From the NCBI GenBank assembly GCA_001310455.1, contig BAXG01000016.1:1-64000 (forward strand): a stretch of DNA of 64,000 bases, read 5' to 3'. The stretch comes from Photobacterium sp. JCM 19050 (GTDB lineage: Bacteria; Pseudomonadota; Gammaproteobacteria; Enterobacterales; Vibrionaceae). Every line of letters begins with the position of its first letter. The first letter of the stretch is position 1. Shown in pieces: positions 1 to 9,155 of the stretch. The notes below the pieces were generated by a model that saw nothing but the letters and a program-made list of their open reading frames with translations, did no database searches and was not told where the DNA came from. Made by a program: the position numbers and the translations under genes.

Positions 1-191
1 CCCAGCACGATTTCGCCAACCCGGCCCCGAGCCCGCCGTGGGACGAGCTGGGCATGGCCGAGCTTCGCCTGCTCCAGGGCGGTGAGGTGCCTCTGCGGCT
101 TCGGCGGTGCAGCGACGACCAGTTGGCCCACATCCGGCGCAAGTACCGGTTGGTCGCTGACGGCGGTGGTGGGAGCACGGTCCGGCACTGA
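1..191 (+). CDS. C-terminal part of an unidentified prophage protein (5' truncated)
   Basis: An open frame enters from the left edge (codons in phase with base 3) and stops at TGA 189-191. The last ~62 residues are visible. They are charged and Arg-rich, with a segment reading DDQLAHIRRKYR and a Gly-rich end. Codon use is GC-rich like the following phage genes. It lies upstream of the NinH-like gene, where lambdoid phages keep replication and nin-region genes, but I do not recognise the family. Confidence 0.45.
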   Translation, partial: QHDFANPAPSPPWDELGMAELRLLQGGEVPLRLRRCSDDQLAHIRRKYRLVADGGGGSTVRH

Positions 192-363
192 AATTGGCCA
201 TAAAGCGTCCTGTGTGACACGTGGCGGCGTTAAATGTGCCAAAGTCGAGCATGGATGGCTGGAAGGGGGTTAAGGCCCGTAGCGTGGCTAAGAATTCCAT
301 TTAAGCGCGTTTCATTAGCGAGACACTTATGAAGGGCGTGACAGTACATCAGGAGGAGGCCAC

Positions 364-606
364 ATGTCTTTTTCTATGGAGATTAATGCGTTACAGACAA
401 CCACCTTTGACCAGGTGCTGATTTTCTTCCGCGGCAATCAGTCTGCGGTGTCACGGGCCCTCGGCATCAGCCGAAGCTCGGTGCGCAAAATGATTGATGA
501 GCCCAAGGCCCATGTTATCACTGTGGTGCCGGATGGGCAGGGTTACCGGTTCGGGTTTTACACCGCGACGAAACCCCGGCCACGTGGACAGCCGTCGACG
601 AATTGA
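364..606 (+). CDS. NinH-like small HTH DNA-binding protein
   Basis: Encodes 80 residues with a very good ribosome site (AGGAGGAGG, ending about 5 bases before the ATG). Residues ~20-45 (GNQSAVSRALGISRSSVRKMI) form a Fis-type helix-turn-helix closely resembling the core of NinH from lambdoid phages, where a short N-terminal segment precedes the HTH and a short beta-like tail follows. NinH is thought to bind DNA; its role in phage development is poorly defined. In P22 it lies just before the late antiterminator and lysis genes, which are not seen here. The assignment rests on motif and position only. Confidence 0.6.
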   Translation: MSFSMEINALQTTTFDQVLIFFRGNQSAVSRALGISRSSVRKMIDEPKAHVITVVPDGQGYRFGFYTATKPRPRGQPSTN

Positions 607-651
607 CCATGCTTAATATTCTTTGCCTGCTTTACCCAACAGGAGGCAACC

Positions 652-930
652 ATGGCAAGGGTCATTGTCGATATACCCACACCGGATAAACCCAGGTGCA
701 GTATCAGTGAGATAGCGACTAAGGCATCTATCACGACCGAAACCCAGCATGAGATGTCGAAACTGATAGATTTAATTGAACATGCCAGTCGAGAGGAAAT
801 GGCAGCGGCAATAAAATCGTCGCCAGATATTATTTCTGACATTTGCGCCTCGATTATTTCGCTATCGCTAAAATATACCATTGAAGATATTTTGCAGGAG
901 GTATTACATGCCCGTGTAAAGCCTATTTAA
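652..930 (+). CDS. Small prophage protein of unknown function
   Basis: Encodes 92 residues from an ATG preceded by AGGAGG. The sequence is largely helical and acidic, with runs such as SKLIDLIEHASREEMAAAI, and has no signal peptide, membrane segment or recognisable motif. Its base composition is more AT-rich than the structural genes that follow, which suggests a different history (a small accessory gene inserted before the late operon). It sits between the NinH-like gene and the antisense barrel gene, where P22-like phages usually carry the late antiterminator and lysis genes. I do not recognise it. Confidence 0.5.
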   Translation: MARVIVDIPTPDKPRCSISEIATKASITTETQHEMSKLIDLIEHASREEMAAAIKSSPDIISDICASIISLSLKYTIEDILQEVLHARVKPI

Positions 931-947
931 AATCCAGAATGACACTA

Positions 948-1355
948 TTAAAAATTCACTGAAAAAGACAGGAAAGCAGCATTGCCCATCAGCCCGAATA
1001 CCGGCTCAATAAGAAAAGGTGTCCGGACCCGGATATAAGGGACGGCACCGGGAACAAATCCCCGGTGGCTGTAGCGTGTGTCCCTGTCATCATAACCATA
1101 CGCCAGGCCGAGCATGATACCGGTGGAGAGATGCCGGAAGTCCCGGCGAAAGTCGCGTGCGCCCAAATATACCCGGTCATCAAACGAGTTGACGAAGGTC
1201 CCGGCCACCCAGCCACGGTGCTCTACCGCGACCAGGTGGTGCGTGTTGTTAAGGTCATAGCCGGAAAAATGTGTTGACCAGCCACCGAGGTAAAGGTTTG
1301 CCTGCACCGGAAATGAAACAATAAATAATACGCTAACTACAAGGGAATATTTCAT
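948..1355 (-). CDS. Predicted secreted outer-membrane beta-barrel protein (PagP-like fold), prophage accessory gene
   Basis: Encodes 135 residues, transcribed against the phage late genes. The start at 1355 is chosen because GGAGG lies 5 bases upstream; a further ATG at 1367 lies before that site. The first ~19 residues are a clear signal peptide ending PVQA. The mature part alternates polar and hydrophobic residues and ends in a C-terminal Phe (SFSVNF), as beta-barrels do. Motifs such as GGWSTHF, NNTHH and FVNSF resemble small phage- and plasmid-borne barrel proteins related in pattern to PagP. Known PagP transfers palmitate to lipid A; that activity is not shown here. Codon use is AT-richer than the phage core, and its promoter would lie in the AT-rich 1370-1600 gap, so it may be expressed in the lysogen. 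Confidence 0.55.
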   Translation of the reverse strand: MKYSLVVSVLFIVSFPVQANLYLGGWSTHFSGYDLNNTHHLVAVEHRGWVAGTFVNSFDDRVYLGARDFRRDFRHLSTGIMLGLAYGYDDRDTRYSHRGFVPGAVPYIRVRTPFLIEPVFGLMGNAAFLSFSVNF

Positions 1356-1599
1356 GGTGTCCTCCATGATATTTTCCGCGGTTGGTTTTATTTATTTTTC
1401 TTTTTATTTCTTATTGTGCCGAAAAAAGGAAAGGTGCCGGATTGAATACAAATACGTTAGCGTAATTCGGCGGAGAAAAGAAGCGGTGGTATTATTTCCA
1501 GATGGTGGATTTAATAAAGAAAGTTAATTAGCGATTACGACGATAACGCGGCCGGTTGATTTACTTTTACTCGGACAACCCGCGGCAGGGAGTAGACGT

Positions 1600-1847
1600 A
1601 TGACCGACATCAAAGTGGTCGATATTAACAGCGCGCCCAAACGGGCAGGGCTACATGTGCTCGACAGGCTCGATGACTGCCAGACACTGGCCCAGTCCGG
1701 GGGATAGAGAACCTGGTGATTGTGGCTGTCACCCTCGATGGCACCGTGCTCAGTTGCTGGGCCAACGGCAGCTACCCTTACACCCTGGTCGGGGCACTGG
1801 AATCGCTCAAGCAGGATTTCATGGCTGCCACCCACGGGGCAGGGTGA
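1600..1847 (+). CDS. Small phage protein upstream of terminase (frameshifted)
   Basis: The ATG at 1600 follows a CAGGGAG ribosome site. The first frame runs ~27 residues to a TAG just after a five-G run (~1671-1675). The next frame continues coherently (IENLVIVAVTLDG...) to TGA 1845-1847. Restoring one G gives a single ~82-residue protein. Small proteins of this style (a hydrophobic 'VIVAV' strand followed by a C-terminal ESLKQDFM-like helix) are common just before phage terminase genes; their function is unknown. It ends 5 bases before the terminase small subunit start. Confidence 0.5.
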
Positions 1848-1852
1848 CGCGT

Positions 1853-2416
1853 ATGGGTATCGGGTACAACGACCAGACCAAATTGTTCTGCCGGGAATAC
1901 ATCAAGGACTTTAACGGGACCCGGGCGGCAATCGCTGCCGGGTACTCGCAAAAAAATGCCGCCCAGCAAGCCAGTCGTTTGTTAAGAAAAGCCAATATTC
2001 AAACTCTTATCGGCAAACTCATTGCGGCGCGCATGGCCCGGGCCGAGACTGACGGGGACTATGTCCTCCGCCGTCTGCGTGAAATTGATGAGCTCGATAT
2101 CCGGGATATCCTTACCGATGACCTGGAAGGGTTCAAGCCGGTCAGCGCCTGGCCGGACGCGTGGCGGCGCTCTATCAGCGGCATCGACATTGTCCAGGTC
2201 ATGGCCGCCGGTGACGACGAGCCCCCGGAAAAGACCCTTAAGAAAATCAAATGGCCGGACAAGACCCGTAACCTGGAGCTGCTGGGCCGCCATATTGACG
2301 TGGGGGCATTTAGTGACCGGGTAGAGCACCGCCATGTCATTGAGGACATGACCGAGGAGGCCATTGATGCCCGGCTGGCCGAGTTTTTCAGCCGCCAACC
2401 GGACAAGGAAGGGTAA
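1853..2416 (+). CDS. Phage terminase small subunit (Terminase_2 type)
   Basis: Encodes 187 residues. An N-terminal domain of ~55 residues (FCREYIKDFNGTRAAIAAGY...QQASRLLRKANI) matches the Terminase_2 small-subunit pattern: an HTH that recognises the packaging site. The central part (DYVLRRLREIDELDIRDI) and the acidic C-terminal tail are typical for oligomerisation and contact with the large subunit. The ATG at 1853 follows directly on the preceding stop, and the large subunit begins one base after this stop, so the two subunits are coupled. The frame is open further upstream, but that part is not phage-like. Confidence 0.85.
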   Translation: MGIGYNDQTKLFCREYIKDFNGTRAAIAAGYSQKNAAQQASRLLRKANIQTLIGKLIAARMARAETDGDYVLRRLREIDELDIRDILTDDLEGFKPVSAWPDAWRRSISGIDIVQVMAAGDDEPPEKTLKKIKWPDKTRNLELLGRHIDVGAFSDRVEHRHVIEDMTEEAIDARLAEFFSRQPDKEG

Positions 2417-3901
2417 ATGGGCTGCGCTGCCGCCTTACCGCCAAGCCTGAGCCTCGAAGAAAAACGCGAGCTTTTGATGCTGGTCGAGGAAAAGGCGCGG
2501 CGTAAACGCGTGTACCGCTACCGGCATATCTTCGCCATCCTCTATGGCTGGCAGCGGGAGTTTATTGCCCGCACTGCTGAGTATAACGAAGTGTGCCTGT
2601 GTGCCGCCAACCAAATCGGCAAGACCTTTACCGGCACCTACCTCGATGCTATCCATCTGATGGGCGACTACCCCGACGATTGGCCCGGCTACCGCTTTAA
2701 CCATGCCCCCCTGGTCTGGTGCCTTGGCTACTCGGGGGAGAAATGCCGGGACCTGCTGCAAAAAGCCCTGTTCGGGGATTATGTGGAGAATGCCTTTACC
2801 GGCGGCCTGGTACCGCCTGAGCGCATTGTGGGCTGGAAGTCGATGACCGGCACGCCCGGGGCCATGCGCGAGGTCACCGTCAGGCACGCCTCTGGTGAGC
2901 ACGCGGTATGCCAGTTCTGGTCATACTCCCAGGGCCAGCATGCCCTGATGGGGGACATTGTTGACTGGTTCCACGTCGATGAAGAGCCCAAAGACCCTGC
3001 TATCTACCCGCAGGTCATCACCCGGACCGCCAACGGCGGTAACCTCGATGCCAATGGGGAGCGAGAAGGCGGGCGGGGTATTCTGACCTTCACCCCGGAA
3101 AACGGGCGGACCACCCTGGTTATCAAATTTATGGACAACCCGGGTCTCGGGCAGTGTTTTATGCGAAAGGCTGGGACGATGCGCCGCACCTTAGCGAAAG
3201 CGTCAAGACCAAGCTGCTGTCGAGCTACCCCGACCACCAGAAGGACATGCGTACCAAGGGCATCCCCATGCTCGGCCACGGGCGCATTTTTGACATGGAT
3301 GACACCCTGGTGACCTGCCCGGCGTTCCCGCTTCCGGACCATTTCTATGTTATCGACGGCATGGATTTTGGCTGGGACCACCCTCAGGCCCATGTCCAGC
3401 TCGCCTGGGACCGCGATGCCAACCAGTTCTATGTCACCCAGGCGTGGAAGAAATCCCGGGTGTCGGCCAATGACGCCTGGGGCGCATGTGAGCAATGGGC
3501 GCGGGGTGTCCCCACGGCCTGGCCCAGTGACGGGCTCAATACCGAAAAAGGGCGGATGATGCCAAACAGCAAAAGGACCATTACCACAAAGCCGGGTTCA
3601 CCATGCTGGCAGAGCGGGCCACCTGGATGGAACCAGCAACTCGGTAGAGCAGGGCATTGTCGAGCTGCGCCAGTTGTTTTTAACCGGCAAGCTGAAAATC
3701 TTTGGCCACCTGCGTGAGGTGCTGGATGAATTCAACCAGTACCACCGGGATGAGAAAGGGCGCATCGTCAAAACCTTTGACGACCTGTTGGATGCCGTGC
3801 GCTATGCCTATATGATGCGTCGTTTTGCCAAAGCCCGGGCCGAGCTCCATGCCCCGGCCACGGTCCGTATCCCCCGGCCGCTGAAATCGATGGGGCGCTG
3901 A
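2417..3901 (+). CDS. Phage terminase large subunit, ATPase/nuclease (three frameshifts)
   Basis: The packaging motor, of ~495 residues. Residues ~1-250 carry the ATPase: a Walker A-like CAANQIGKTFTG near residue 62 and a Walker B-like DWFHVDEEP near 180. The C-terminal part carries the RNase H-like nuclease (VIDGMDFGWDHPQAHVQLAWD, acidic residues expected to bind metal) and ends LKSMGR. The frame changes near ~3150-3165, ~3545 and ~3630, each equal to loss of one base; the four segments join into one normal-length protein. The early sequence resembles Terminase_6-type headful enzymes. It follows the small subunit without a gap and is followed by portal after one base, as in P22 (2-1). Confidence 0.85.
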
Positions 3902-3902
3902 G

Positions 3903-5981
3903 ATGGGACTGTCACTGGAAGACATCAAAAAACGCCATGACCGGGCGTTTTCACACAACCAGGAGACCCGCGAGAAAGCGGCGGATGACCTGGTGTTTGC
4001 CTGGGTCAGCCAGTGGAGTGACGAGCTGCTGGGGAACTCCCAGCTCCAGTACCGCGGCGAGTTTGATGTGCTTCGCAAGGCTATCCGTCAGGTGTCGGCC
4101 CAGATACGTGCCAACCCGGTACAGGTGGATTTTCGCCCCAAGGACGCCAACCGCGATGATGACGCCGAGTTGCTGGACGGTATTTACCGCACCGAGGATG
4201 CGCGCAACACCTCCATCGAGGCCTACAACAACGCCATGCAGGAGCAACTGTCATGCGGGGTGGGGGCGTGGCTTTTGTACAATGACTATGAAAGCACGGC
4301 AGCCGGTGACACCCACCAAGTGATTCGCCGCCGGCCGCTTTACGAAGCCAACAACAAGGTATTCTGGGACCCGTCTGCGCGCCTTCTGGACAAATCCGAT
4401 GCCGGCTACTGCTCGCTTTTGCACAGCTACACCGAAGAAGCGCTGAAAGACTTGGTCCAGGAGCTGACCGGTGAGCCCCGTGATGAGGTTACCCTCAGTC
4501 ATTTTGCCACCCCCGAGCAGGGAAGCGCCTTTTCCTGGGTCACCCGCAATGCCCACTATTACGTGTGTGAGTTTTTCCACCGCGAGATCACACGGGAAAG
4601 TCGCTACCGGGTACGGGCACCCAATGGGGATGAACTGATCCTGAGTGCAGGGGAGGTGGACCCGGTCAGGGAAGAAATGGCCGCCGAGGGTTATGTCACC
4701 TCCGGTACCCGGGAAATCGACCGTTACCGCATTACCCGCTACCTCGTCACCGGTGACCGCATCCTGTCTCAAGATACGGTACCGGGCGAGCACATTCCGG
4801 TGGTGCCGGCCTACGGGGAGCGCGCCTTTGTCGAAGATGAGGAGCACTATGAGGGATTGACCCGCAAAGCCAAAGATCCGCAGCGTCTTCGCAACTTCAA
4901 CATGAGCTACCTGGCCGATATCACCAGCCGCAGCCCGCGAGAAAAGCCGGTATTTTTCCCTGAGCAGATACTGGGTTTTGAATTCATGTACGAGGAGAGC
5001 GGCGCGGACAACAACTATCCCTATGTGTTGCAAAACCGCAAGACCGAGGCCGGGGAAGACTTGCCACTCGGCGCAGCCGCCACCTTGCCATCACCGGTGA
5101 TTCCCCAAGCCCTGGGTGCAAGCCTGGAGCTCACCCGCGAAGCCGTGGAGGATGTCGCCAATGCCGGGCTGCCTCAGGACATTGCGGACCCGGATGTCTC
5201 GGGCAAAGCGGTCTATGCCCTGCAGAACCGCCTTGACCAGCAGGCCGTCCTTTTCATGGACAACTTCAAACATGCCAAGCGCCGGGACGGGGAAATCTTT
5301 GCTTCCATGGCGGCCGAGATTTATGACGCCCCGCGGATGGTCACGGTGACCAAACCTGATGGGACCAGCAGTCGTCAGCCCATGATGGCACAGGTGCTGG
5401 ACCGTGACACCGGTAACCTGGTCTCGCTCAATGACCTGTCGGGCCTGGAGTTTGAGGTGCTGGCCACCATTGGCCCGTCCTTTACCCTGCAAAAGGACCA
5501 GACCCTGGAGCGGATAGAGCGCATCATGGACAAGCTCCAGCCGGGCGATCCGGTTCACCACCTGCTGCAGCTGCAATACCTCTCACTGGTGGACGGCATT
5601 GATATGGCCCCGGTTCGCAAGTTCGTGAACCGCCAGATGATCCTGCAAGGCTACAAGGAGCCGGAAACGGCCGAAGAGCATGCCCTGATTGAGCAGGCCG
5701 CGGCAGAGCAACAAGGGCCCGATCCGCAAACCCTGCTGGCACTTTCCGAAGCCAGCGCCCGGGAAAACGAGGGACGGGCAGCCATCATGAACGAGCTCAA
5801 TGATGCCCGGAAACTCGATATCGACCAGCAGCGCGCCGACAACGACAGTGCCAAGGTTGAGATTGATGCCGCCAAAGCCGGGGTCGCCATTGAACGTGAC
5901 CATGCCGACACCTTCAACAAGCAGGTCGATACCCTGATGAAACTGCGTTACCCGCCGCGTTTAAGACAGTCAGTCAACTAA
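3903..5981 (+). CDS. P22-like portal protein (gp1 family)
   Basis: Encodes 692 residues in one intact frame, near the 725 of P22 gp1. The N-terminus (LEDIKKRHDRAFSHNQETRE...) is typical of the P22 portal family. A helical N-terminal part is followed by a beta-rich wing, and a long Gln/Glu/Ala-rich helical tail (residues ~600-680) matches the barrel helix seen in this family. The portal forms the dodecameric DNA channel at one head vertex and binds terminase and gp4. It sits directly after terminase large and before the scaffold, which supports the call. Confidence 0.88.
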   Translation: MGLSLEDIKKRHDRAFSHNQETREKAADDLVFAWVSQWSDELLGNSQLQYRGEFDVLRKAIRQVSAQIRANPVQVDFRPKDANRDDDAELLDGIYRTEDARNTSIEAYNNAMQEQLSCGVGAWLLYNDYESTAAGDTHQVIRRRPLYEANNKVFWDPSARLLDKSDAGYCSLLHSYTEEALKDLVQELTGEPRDEVTLSHFATPEQGSAFSWVTRNAHYYVCEFFHREITRESRYRVRAPNGDELILSAGEVDPVREEMAAEGYVTSGTREIDRYRITRYLVTGDRILSQDTVPGEHIPVVPAYGERAFVEDEEHYEGLTRKAKDPQRLRNFNMSYLADITSRSPREKPVFFPEQILGFEFMYEESGADNNYPYVLQNRKTEAGEDLPLGAAATLPSPVIPQALGASLELTREAVEDVANAGLPQDIADPDVSGKAVYALQNRLDQQAVLFMDNFKHAKRRDGEIFASMAAEIYDAPRMVTVTKPDGTSSRQPMMAQVLDRDTGNLVSLNDLSGLEFEVLATIGPSFTLQKDQTLERIERIMDKLQPGDPVHHLLQLQYLSLVDGIDMAPVRKFVNRQMILQGYKEPETAEEHALIEQAAAEQQGPDPQTLLALSEASARENEGRAAIMNELNDARKLDIDQQRADNDSAKVEIDAAKAGVAIERDHADTFNKQVDTLMKLRYPPRLRQSVN

Positions 5982-6150
5982 AGAAAAAAAGAAGCAAAGA
6001 GTTTGAAAAAGTAATAAAAATCATAAAGTTTTCCCGTTTGCACTCCCTCGCGTCCGCCTTCCATAATGAAATCACTTGCCCAGACAAGGTAAAAACTGGC
6101 CGAGCAAGCGGTACCTTGCGCCCATCGTTGACACTGACGAGGCCCAAACA
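5982..6150 (+). other. AT-rich spacer inside the late operon
   Basis: There are 169 bases between portal and scaffold. The first ~50 are A-rich (runs of A, then GTAATAAAAATCATAAAG), unlike the GC-rich genes on either side. No ORF is convincing: a short ATG frame at 6066 closes after eight codons, and a TTG frame at 6076 runs into the scaffold. Possible roles are an internal promoter, a processing site, or a scar from a lost insertion. Nothing conclusive is seen. Confidence 0.4.
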
Positions 6151-7204
6151 GTGAACATGCAATCTCTGGAAGACCTGAAACGGCTAAACGCCGGGCAGGA
6201 TGAAACGCCCCCGGAGGCCGAAGACGACGAGCTTTCCATGGAAGAGGAAGCAGCGGCGGACACCGGTTTGGAGGCGCAACCTGACGGCGGGGACGACCTG
6301 AGCCCGGAAAATGGGGAGGGGGAGTCCGAGGCTGGATGGTCAGTGATGAACAGACATCACAAGGCAGTGACGGACCGGCTGCAGGCGTCCCGGTTGCCAA
6401 GCATGTGAAGATGAAACATCGGCTTAAGGCAACCATCAACCAGCAGGAGGATGAGCTGACGCGGCTGCGCCGTGAAAACGACGCCCTCCGGCAAGGGCAA
6501 CGGTACCCGGGCAGGCTGACCCAACCCATATCGAGGTCAACGCGCCGCGGCCAAAAGCGGCGGACTTTACCGACGAGCTGGGCGACTTTCGCACCGAGGA
6601 GTTCGACAGGCCCTTGACCAGTGGGAGCAGTCAGCCAGCCAGGCGCGCCGTGCCCGGCAGGATGCAGAGCAGCAAAGCGCCAGGGACAAGGCAGAGATTG
6701 AGCGGGCCGTGACTGACCATTATGAGCGGGCGGGGAAGCTTATCGAGCAGGGGCTTGTCACCGAACCGGACTTTGTGGAGAAAGATGCCACCATCCGCCG
6801 CACCCTGGACAACCTTGCCCGGGGAAAAGGCGATGAGTTGGCAGACTTTCTTATCAGCCAGATTGCGCTGGTGTCCGATGACAGTGAAAAGCTCTGGTAC
6901 AAACTCGGGGCATCACCCGCCACGTTGAACGATGTATTGGATGCTTACCACCTGGACCAGACCGGTGCCCGGGGGATAGCTACCCTGGCAAAACTTGCCC
7001 GTGAGGTTACAACACCTACCCACCGGCAAAGCCGGGCCCCAAAACCGGGCCGGCAGTTGCAAGGGGGGCAACGATCCCGGGGCATCGGCAGCAGTGCGGG
7101 CAAAGCGGCGCTACCGGGATGCCCACCAACGGGGGGACATCCAGGCAGCCCTTGACGCCCGCTACCAGGCCAAGGCTGACGGCATCGACATCTCTGATTG
7201 GTAA
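6151..7204 (+). CDS. Phage scaffolding protein, gp8-like (multiply frameshifted)
   Basis: Directs coat assembly and exits from the procapsid. The product is ~350 residues when five single-base losses (near 6330, 6500, 6608, 7010, 7060) are repaired. It has an acidic N-terminus (PPEAEDDELSMEEEAAAD), a coiled-coil stretch (QQEDELTRLRRENDAL), a long helical middle (YERAGKLIEQGLVTEPDFVEKD...) and a basic C-terminal helix-turn-helix (AAVRAKRRYRDAHQRGDIQ...) that parallels the coat-binding end of P22 gp8. The start is uncertain: GTG 6151 has a GAGG at a fair distance; ATG 6157 and an upstream TTG at 6076 are alternatives. The position between portal and coat fits gp8 exactly. Confidence 0.75.
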
Positions 7205-7215
7205 AGGGGAAAACG

Positions 7216-8490
7216 ATGGGCGCGTTATCAACGGGCAAACGGGTTGAAGTGCTGTTTGAAAATGCCATTGAGACCTATGAGCATGAAATGCAGATGCTGG
7301 AAAGGGTGTCGGTGTTCCGGCCAGATGCAGCGGACATGCAGCACGCCAACAATGAAATCTGGCGTCCTGCCAGAATGCATGCACCAATCAAGGAAGGTTG
7401 GGATCTGTCTGGCCATGACGGGGACATCATCAAGCTGTTCTACCCCGCTACGCTGGAAACCCCGAAAAACGATTACTTCAAACAGCGCGCGGATGACATG
7501 CGTGACCAGCAATTCTGGGAAGACCGAGGCAAGGAGTCCGGCGAAAAACAGTCGGCCTACCTCAACCAGCGCCTAGCACAACTGGTACGCACCCAGGGCA
7601 CGCTGTTTTACCGCAGCGCAGACAACGGCTACGACTTTGTTGCCGAGGCCCGCGCAATCCTCAATGAGCGCCAGACCGGCGGGCGTAACCAGCGCACCTT
7701 TGTGCTCAACAACCGCGACCAGAAAAAACTGGCCAAGGATTTGGCTGACCGTCAGACCCTGGAAGGCAAACCCCGCCAGGTCTATGACAATTCTCTCATC
7801 ACCCGCACCGCCGGGTTCGATGTCTTGGAAGGCAGCTATACCGGCGTACTGGCAGGGGGTGCATCCCCCAATACCACCGTCACCGGAAACCAGTCATTCA
7901 GGCCCGAAGCCACCATGGATGTGGCCGGGCAGCCGCGCAACATTGACTACCGGCTGGCTGACGTCCCGGTTTTTTCCAGCGCAGGCTACCAGGTGGGGGA
8001 CAAGGTAAAGATCCGTAACGGCACCGCGGCGGTCAATGCGGTGTCCCTCGGTGACAAGGAAGACACCGGGCAGTCGATGACCTTTACCGTTGTTGGCGTG
8101 CCCAATGCCTTCACCCTGTCCGTGTTTCCCAAACCCATTGCCGCTGATGACACCACGCTGACGGCCGAAGAGCGGGCGTTTGCCAATATCAATCACATCA
8201 TCCTGGATGGCGCGGTTGTCGAGCGGCTCAACGTTGATGCCCAGGGGCATGCCAACCTCTTTTGGACCCGGGATTCACTCGAAGTGGTTGGCGGTGAAGC
8301 GCCGCTACACCTGCTGTCGGAGTTTGGCGGCATGAAAGTGATCAAGCATACGATGAAAAACGGGCAAACGATGTACATGGCCTACGACGGCGACATCGAC
8401 CGCCTGACGTTTACCTGCCGCCTCTTTACCTGGTGGGGATTGGTGAATTGCAATCCTGCCGGCAACGGGGTGGCCTTGCATACAGGCTGA
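7216..8490 (+). CDS. Major coat protein, P22 gp5-like
   Basis: Encodes 424 residues in an intact frame, almost the length of P22 gp5 (430). The ATG at 7216 follows AAAGGGG; the frame is open 6 codons further but that part is scaffold tail. Family-like features are the N-terminal segment (TGKRVEVLFENAIETYEHEMQML), the central 'GFDVLEGSYTGVLAG' and 'DVPVFSSAGYQVGDKV' regions (the inserted domain of the HK97 fold) and the C-terminal 'DSLEVVGGEAPLHLL' plus 'DIDRLTFTCRLFTWWG'. It assembles the T=7 shell with the scaffold encoded just upstream. Confidence 0.87.
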   Translation: MGALSTGKRVEVLFENAIETYEHEMQMLERVSVFRPDAADMQHANNEIWRPARMHAPIKEGWDLSGHDGDIIKLFYPATLETPKNDYFKQRADDMRDQQFWEDRGKESGEKQSAYLNQRLAQLVRTQGTLFYRSADNGYDFVAEARAILNERQTGGRNQRTFVLNNRDQKKLAKDLADRQTLEGKPRQVYDNSLITRTAGFDVLEGSYTGVLAGGASPNTTVTGNQSFRPEATMDVAGQPRNIDYRLADVPVFSSAGYQVGDKVKIRNGTAAVNAVSLGDKEDTGQSMTFTVVGVPNAFTLSVFPKPIAADDTTLTAEERAFANINHIILDGAVVERLNVDAQGHANLFWTRDSLEVVGGEAPLHLLSEFGGMKVIKHTMKNGQTMYMAYDGDIDRLTFTCRLFTWWGLVNCNPAGNGVALHTG

Positions 8491-8501
8491 GGAGGTGAAA
8501 A

Positions 8502-8792
8502 GTGACCCTCAAAAGTGTAGTGATGTATTGCCATGGGGATGACATTGAGGTGGACGGTATTCGCTGCAGTTTTGCCAGACTGGCACCGACTGATATCGAG
8601 CTTTACCTGGAAAGGGGATATGTCCACCGTCCCAAAGAGCTGACCCACGCACCCCAAACGGAAACGACCATCGATGATGAGCTTGACGCTGTCAGGCGTG
8701 AAGCAAAAGCGCGGGGGATACGGGCGTGGCACGTCAAGGGATTGGAAACCCTGAAAGCAGAGCTGGAGCAGGGTGGTGATCACCAAGGCTGA
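8502..8792 (+). CDS. Small head-region protein with SAP/HeH-like C-terminus
   Basis: Encodes 96 residues from a GTG start with a strong AGGAGG site 7 bases before it. The N-terminal half is beta-like (VVMYCHGDDIEVDGIRCSF...). The C-terminal ~35 residues (RREAKARGIRAWHVKGLETLKAELEQ) look like the helix-extended-loop-helix/SAP-type module often seen in small phage head proteins. It lies between coat and gp4-like and overlaps the latter by 20 bases. Its role is unknown; accessory head protein is an inference from position. Confidence 0.6.
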   Translation: MTLKSVVMYCHGDDIEVDGIRCSFARLAPTDIELYLERGYVHRPKELTHAPQTETTIDDELDAVRREAKARGIRAWHVKGLETLKAELEQGGDHQG

Positions 8793-9155
8793 CATTGTTA
8801 ACCAGGCCTACTCCCAGCTGCGGGTGTCGGGCCTGGTGACGTCACCGCCAAGCGCAGATGAAAGGTTGCTGGCATTGCAGCGGCTTGAAGCCATGGCGGC
8901 GGAGTTTCGGGCACAAACCGGTTACCGGTTTGAAGATGTGCCTGCCGAGGGGAGTGACGCCAACATTCCGCATGATTATTTCTTTGCGTTCCACACCAAT
9001 CTTGCCATGCGTTTGCTGGCTGATTTCAATATTACCGCCCCGCTGTCCCTGTCTGCCCAGGCAGCCTCCTCGTTGTCAGTGATGTGTGCCAAGGCGGTGG
9101 GGAAAACCGTGTTGCCTTCGCCCAATGCCCGCCATTTCCCTCGGGGCAGTGGTAA
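8773..9155 (+). CDS. P22 gp4-like tail accessory / head completion protein
   Basis: GTG start at 8773 (a GAGCAGGG site upstream). The residues KADIVNQAYSQL..., LEAMAAEFRAQTGYRFEDVP, the FHTNLAMRLLADFN segment and the end (ARHFPRGSGN) match the gp4 pattern (LEAMMAEW, FHNLACRIA, PSRMPTGSGN in P22). gp4 binds portal and closes the DNA channel in P22. The reading frame stays open to 9363, but past ~9155 it is only the shadow of the next gene. A TAA at 9153-9155 would end the protein if one base is missing in GGTAACC. The exact C-terminus is therefore uncertain. Confidence 0.72.

Noticed and set aside
1669-1680. Programmed frameshift in the small gene before terminase (five-G run then TAG)
   Set aside because: The same one-base loss pattern breaks dozens of unrelated genes in the window, including acrB and mntH, so a sequencing error explains it better than programmed recoding.
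6066-6092. Short ORF starting MKSLAQTR in the portal-scaffold spacer
   Set aside because: Only eight codons and no ribosome site.
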